A stretch of DNA of 34,255 nt from an uncultured Eubacteriales bacterium. GTDB lineage: Bacteria; Bacillota; Clostridia; Oscillospirales; CAG-272. A program made the translations under genes and the position numbers. The stretch is from positions 1-34,255 of the forward strand of contig CAKSVM010000029.1 in NCBI GenBank assembly GCA_934503195.1. The letters are read 5' to 3'. Under the pieces are notes generated by a model. That model was not told the origin of the DNA. It did not search any database and saw only the letters and a list, made by a program, of their open reading frames with translations. This document shows, one piece after another, positions 30,776 to 34,255 of this stretch. Positions within the stretch are counted from its first letter, which is position 1; every line of letters starts with the position of its first letter.

Positions 30776-31879
30776 ATGCAATACAGAGATTTTGTTGACG
30801 GAATAAAAGTTTCCGCGCTCGGCTACGGGTGTATGCGTTTTCAGACCGAAAACGACGTCATCATCGAGGATCGCGCGATTGATCAGATTCGTTACGCGAT
30901 CGATCATGGCGTAAACTATATCGACACGGCCTACGTCTACCACAAAGGCAAAAGCGAGGGACTTCTGGCGAAGGCTCTGGCCGACGGCTACCGTGAAAAG
31001 GTCTATCTGGCCGACAAAATGCCGGTCTGGATGATCGAAAAACCCGAAGATTTTGACAGATATTTCCAGACTCAGCTCAACCGCCTGAATACCGACCACA
31101 TCGATTTCTACCTTCTCCACTCGCTCGGAAAGGATACTTTCGAGGAGAAAGTGAAAAAATTCGGCCTGATGGAGAAAATGCGCCAGCTCAAACGCGACGG
31201 AAAGGTTCGTTACATCGGCTTCTCGTTCCATGATTCGAACGAGGTTTTCCACGAGATCGTCGACGAATTTGCAGGATGCGACTTCTGTCAAATTCAATAT
31301 AACTACATAGACACGAACAATCAGGCCGGGACCGAGGGGCTTGAATACGCGCACTCGAAGGGACTCGGCGTCGTGATCATGGAGCCGCTTCTCGGATCCG
31401 CGCTGGCAAATCTTGACGATAACGTCAAATCTGCGCTTCCGAAAGACGCAAATCCTGTACAGATCGCGCTTGATTTTCTCTGGAGCCGCCCCGAAGTCGG
31501 CGTCGTGCTGTCGGGAATGACCTACATGGAGCATCTCAAGGACAATCTCCGTTACGCCGACGAGTCGAAAATCGGCAAGTTATCCGCGTCGGATCTCGAA
31601 TGTCTCGCCCGCGCGAAGGCAATCCGTGAAGGAAATCTTCTCGTTCCTTGCACGGGCTGCCGCTACTGTATGCCCTGCCCCGGCGGACTCGACATCCCGC
31701 GAATCTTCAAGATTTACAACAAAACCGCTCCGTCGCTTGGACTCGACCCGAAGCCCGAATACGAATCACTCGAAGTCAAGGCCGACGAATGTCTCGGCTG
31801 TGGCGCGTGCGAGGAAGTATGTCCGCAGCACATTCACGTGCGCGAGATGATGGCAAATTGTACAAAGGCTTTTGAATAA
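30776..31879 (+). CDS. Aldo/keto reductase with C-terminal ferredoxin-type iron-sulfur domain
   Basis: A 367-residue cytosolic oxidoreductase. The AKR barrel (1-280) has the tetrad D50, Y55, K81, H115 (YIDTAYVYHKG, LADKMP, FYLLHSLG) and the cofactor region GVVIMEPLLGS...GVVLSGMTYMEHLKDN. The last 85 residues hold cysteine clusters CTGCRYCMPCPGGLDIP and CLGCGACEEVCPQHI, as in AKRs annotated 4Fe-4S ferredoxin-fused. These likely pass electrons between ferredoxin and a carbonyl or sugar substrate; the substrate is unknown. ATG 30776 is chosen over an in-frame ATG at 30734 because that one overlaps the promoter. The gene is alone in its unit, with promoter and terminator both clear. Confidence 0.95.
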   Translation: MQYRDFVDGIKVSALGYGCMRFQTENDVIIEDRAIDQIRYAIDHGVNYIDTAYVYHKGKSEGLLAKALADGYREKVYLADKMPVWMIEKPEDFDRYFQTQLNRLNTDHIDFYLLHSLGKDTFEEKVKKFGLMEKMRQLKRDGKVRYIGFSFHDSNEVFHEIVDEFAGCDFCQIQYNYIDTNNQAGTEGLEYAHSKGLGVVIMEPLLGSALANLDDNVKSALPKDANPVQIALDFLWSRPEVGVVLSGMTYMEHLKDNLRYADESKIGKLSASDLECLARAKAIREGNLLVPCTGCRYCMPCPGGLDIPRIFKIYNKTAPSLGLDPKPEYESLEVKADECLGCGACEEVCPQHIHVREMMANCTKAFE

Positions 31880-31894
31880 ATCGTGAATTCCGCG

Positions 31895-31923
31895 AAAAAA
31901 TCGGCCGAACGGCCGATTTTTTT
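31895..31923. terminator. Bidirectional terminator between convergent genes
   Basis: AAAAAATCGGCCG-AA-CGGCCGATTTTTTT, symmetrical, so it can end both the plus-strand reductase and the minus-strand ATPase transcripts. Confidence 0.93.
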
Positions 31924-31934
31924 CGTGTTTTCGG

Positions 31935-33788
31935 TTATTTTTTGTCCCGTACAACGTACCGCATCCGGTCGATTGCCATCCGAACCTCGATCTTCCGCGG
32001 TAGGTCGAGAAAGCGTGGGCAGTCCTCGAAGACCGGCGAAAAGACCGCGTCGAGTCCGTTATTCTGCACAAATACCATTATTTCGTCTAACTTCATGTCG
32101 ACGTCGATCGGCCCGGAACCCTTTTTTTCGAAGCGGTCGTCGCAGCGATTCATCATTTCACGCAGCAAAAATCCGATCGCGTTCGCCTGCGCGCGCGTCG
32201 AAAGGCCGTGAAGCACCCGCGTGTCGATCAGCTCGCGGCCGATTTCGATGAATCCGGTCTCGGAAAACTTCAGTTTCTCTGAACCGTAAATATTCGGGTA
32301 AGACGTGAATCTGCCGCAAATCTTTCGCTCCATTTGTCCGAAATCAACCAAATCAGCCGCAACTTCCGGAATATTTTCGGCGTCCGCGAGCTGTTTTGCT
32401 TTCAAAGTCACGTTTTTCAGCACGTAATCGTCCATCATGTAGACCCGGTCGGCGACCGACAGGTACTCGCCCGAGCCGCCGATTACTAAAATTGTCGAAA
32501 TCCCCTGCCCCGCGAGCTGGCGGACGCGGTCAGTGAAGGGCGTGATCGGCTCGCGGTCGATCAGTTTCTTCATTTTTTCGTCACGAATCATGAAATTCGT
32601 CGCGCTCCGATCCTCGTCGATCAGCAGAAGTTTCGCGCCCGAATCGATCGCCTCAAGGATATTCGCGGCCTGCGACGTCGATCCGGACGCGCACGAAGTC
32701 GAAAATTTCCGCGGATCCCCGCCGCCCGGAAGCCATTTGATAAACGTCGAAATATTGACGTTTTGTACACTCCGCCCGTCCTCGGCGGTGATCTCCACGG
32801 CCGTCGGATCGGTCAGCACAAGCTCGCGTCCGTCGCCCTGAACGTGGTCGTAAATCCCGGCCGCGATCGCGTCGAGCAGCGTCGACTTGCCCGAATATCC
32901 GCCGCCCGTGATGACCGTAACGCCCGCCCGGATTCCGAGTCCGCGATGACCGCAGAGTTCGACCGCGTCGGATTTTTCCAAACTATTGTCCGATTTCTCC
33001 GGAGCAACGAACGGGAGCGCGCCCTTCATCGGAAGCTCGCTATCGCCTTCGCGCGGCAGAACCGAGCCGTCGGCAACGAACGCGATTATCCCTTTCTCAC
33101 GCATCTCCGCGCGGATTTTCTGCCGCAGTTTCGCGAATTCCAGCGTTTTTCCGAGCTTTTCGCGGTCGAATTCGTCGATAAACCGCCCGACCGTCTTCGG
33201 GAGCGTCACGGTCAGCATCCGCGCGACCTTTTTAAGCGTCTTCGCGTCGCTCTTTTCGGGGAGCTGAATCTGCGTCCGAACGCAGAAGCAGAGCCGCGGC
33301 GGCTTTCGTTCGCCCTCGGGCAGAACGCAAACTTTTGTCCCACCCGCGTTCCGATAGTCCTTCGCCGGAAGCACTGAAAAGAACGCCGAGTTCCGTTCCA
33401 GCACCTCCCCGCCCGGTCGATAGACGTAAAATCTCCCGTTCTCGGTCACCGGCCGTGAAGAGTTTTCAAGCTCTTTATTCGGCTCGTCAAAGAACCTTCC
33501 GAACTCGCGGAGCAGAAAATCGGCCGCCGCGATTCTGATCGTTCGGTCTTCAAACTCTGTTGATTCGTACACTCCGACAAGCCCGGCCGGAATCTGTACG
33601 ACAACCGTCGGCAGGAGCCTGTCGCGCTTGTTCGTCCGCGAAAATTCGTAGCCGATCCCGCGTTCGTCAAAATAGACAGACGAATAATCGGGCGTGGGTG
33701 GACAGTTGTCGTCCCAGACGACCGTCATCGGACCCTCATAAATCCGCGAGTTCATCCCACTTGCAAGCAAATTTAACAAACGCTTCAT
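31935..33788 (-). CDS. ABC-class predicted ATPase (COG3044-type)
   Basis: A 617-residue soluble protein of the stand-alone 'predicted ATPase of the ABC class' family. The N-terminal half has long alpha/beta segments without a known fold name (e.g. RIAAADFLLREFGRFFDEPN). The ATPase core follows: Walker A ITGGGYSGKSTLLDAI, Q/D-loop area VLTDPTAVEITAEDGRSV, a signature-like stretch CASGSTSQAANILEAID, Walker B KLLLIDEDRSATNFMIRD and a switch region LVIGGSGEYLSVADRVYMMDD. No membrane segments. A trypanosome relative, MRB1590, takes part in RNA editing, so RNA binding is a fair guess only. GGAGG precedes ATG 33788. A promoter, short leader and terminator-like hairpin lie upstream. Confidence 0.9.
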   Translation of the reverse strand: MKRLLNLLASGMNSRIYEGPMTVVWDDNCPPTPDYSSVYFDERGIGYEFSRTNKRDRLLPTVVVQIPAGLVGVYESTEFEDRTIRIAAADFLLREFGRFFDEPNKELENSSRPVTENGRFYVYRPGGEVLERNSAFFSVLPAKDYRNAGGTKVCVLPEGERKPPRLCFCVRTQIQLPEKSDAKTLKKVARMLTVTLPKTVGRFIDEFDREKLGKTLEFAKLRQKIRAEMREKGIIAFVADGSVLPREGDSELPMKGALPFVAPEKSDNSLEKSDAVELCGHRGLGIRAGVTVITGGGYSGKSTLLDAIAAGIYDHVQGDGRELVLTDPTAVEITAEDGRSVQNVNISTFIKWLPGGGDPRKFSTSCASGSTSQAANILEAIDSGAKLLLIDEDRSATNFMIRDEKMKKLIDREPITPFTDRVRQLAGQGISTILVIGGSGEYLSVADRVYMMDDYVLKNVTLKAKQLADAENIPEVAADLVDFGQMERKICGRFTSYPNIYGSEKLKFSETGFIEIGRELIDTRVLHGLSTRAQANAIGFLLREMMNRCDDRFEKKGSGPIDVDMKLDEIMVFVQNNGLDAVFSPVFEDCPRFLDLPRKIEVRMAIDRMRYVVRDKK

Positions 33789-33949
33789 AAAATTCCTCCA
33801 ATAAAAAGGCGCGCCGCATCGGACGCGCCTTTCGGGGTTACAATAATGAAGGAATGTTCAGCGTAAAGTCGGCGTCCGGGTAATGAAATTTTTCATAATG
33901 CGTCGCCGCCTTTCACTAAAATTTAACGAATTGTAACTCGTCTGTAAAA
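33789..33949 (-). promoter_or_regulatory. Leader of the ABC-class ATPase gene with terminator-like hairpin and tiny ORF
   Basis: Between promoter and start codon the minus strand carries AAAGGCGG followed by a 12-codon frame, ATG 33896 to TGA 33858 (MKNFITRTPTLR). Then comes an AAAGGCGCG / CGCGCCTTT hairpin with T run (33832-33803). The order leader peptide, terminator, gene resembles attenuation. The hairpin ends only about ten bases before the GGAGG of the ATPase gene. A second frame through the same bases also looks protein-like but has no start codon. This is a suggestion, not proof. Confidence 0.5.
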
Positions 33950-33978
33950 ATTATACCACACTTTCCCGAAAAAGTCAA
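33950..33978 (-). promoter_or_regulatory. Sigma-A promoter of the ABC-class ATPase leader
   Basis: On the minus strand: TTGACT (33978-33973), 17-bp spacer ending TGTGG, TATAAT (33955-33950). Confidence 0.93.
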
Positions 33979-34003
33979 GAGAAAGTTCGCTTTTATCCGA
34001 AAA

Positions 34004-34255
34004 TTACTTCTCAGACGCCTCGCGCAGAGCCTGCTCACGCTTGAAATTCTCGACATACGTGTTGATGCGGTTGATCGGACGGAGGAGTTCGCTGATCGAC
34101 TCGCCCTTGTTGATCGTGTCGATGAGGTAGGAAATGTACTTGCACATATTGACCTCGGCGTACCATTCGCGCTTTTTCAGCTCCTCGGGCTGGTAAACGA
34201 GGTTGGTCGTGAAGACCTTCGTGATATTGCCCTCGGCGAACGCCGCGTCGAATTT
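34004..34255 (-). CDS. prs: Ribose-phosphate diphosphokinase, C-terminal part (partial)
   Basis: The last 83 residues of a minus-strand gene that enters from the right edge; stop TAA at 34006-34004. The reading KFDAAFAEGNITKVFTTNL, VYQPEELKKREWY, then NMCKYISYLIDTINKGESISELLRP is the C-terminal end of PRPP synthetase in its Clostridia form: the N-L/T-N strand followed by the 'V...YI...I...N.GESIS.LL' ending. The enzyme makes PRPP from ribose 5-phosphate and ATP for nucleotide, NAD and His/Trp synthesis. Residues after LRP (INRINTYVENFKREQALREASEK) form an extra charged tail. The catalytic part is outside the window. Confidence 0.85.
   Translation of the reverse strand, partial: KFDAAFAEGNITKVFTTNLVYQPEELKKREWYAEVNMCKYISYLIDTINKGESISELLRPINRINTYVENFKREQALREASEK

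Overview
The window looks like chromosomal DNA of an uncultured Bacillota, class Clostridia (an Oscillospirales-like gut lineage is my best guess). The reasons are a T-box-controlled valS, a SpoIIIE/FtsK translocase, lipoproteins with Gram-positive style lipoboxes, strong AAAGGAG/GGAGG ribosome binding sites, near-consensus TTGACA-17-TATAAT promoters and G+C-rich coding DNA. No rRNA, complete tRNA or CRISPR array was seen.

Layout. (1) 1-4472 is the right end of an integrated prophage. It holds a NERD/zinc-ribbon protein, then a lysis cassette (GH25 lysozyme, two small membrane proteins, an LL-H-type holin) and a beta-CASP metallo-beta-lactamase-fold protein with one altered metal ligand. It ends in a 3' fragment of a tRNA gene (tRNA-Ser-like), which I read as the attachment site. 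(2) 4473-5568 is host DNA with a PrsA-like PpiC foldase lipoprotein. (3) 5598-15135 is the most unusual part. It is a compact phage head and DNA-packaging set: terminase small and large subunits, P22-like coat, connector-like protein, gp10/nozzle-like protein, a tiny membrane protein, portal, and a small conserved protein. Every gene is intact and has a good ribosome binding site, but there is no tail, lysis, integrase or replication gene. The genes are separated by three roughly 500-bp copies, plus one fragment, of a structured non-coding repeat. (4) 15150-18702 has a small lipoprotein and T-box-regulated valS. (5) 18899-28933, minus strand, carries ftsK/spoIIIE, a dTMP kinase, and an operon of DJ-1/PfpI protein, 5-formyl-THF cyclo-ligase, CPBP-family membrane protein, mltG and nadE. 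(6) 28960-31923, plus strand, carries a split TauE/SafE transporter, a secreted CBM9-like protein and a ferredoxin-type aldo/keto reductase. (7) 31935-34255, minus strand, has an ABC-class ATPase with an attenuator-like leader, and the 3' end of ribose-phosphate diphosphokinase.

How they fit together. The right half is housekeeping: cofactor supply (NAD, folate, dTMP, PRPP), chromosome segregation, glycan-strand termination and tRNA charging. The left half is mobile DNA of two kinds: a conventional prophage inserted at a tRNA 3' end, and a separate repeat-laced capsid/packaging cluster. That cluster could be a decaying prophage, a satellite, or a domesticated particle system. Its intact genes and the base-paired repeats between them are the best candidates here for something undescribed.
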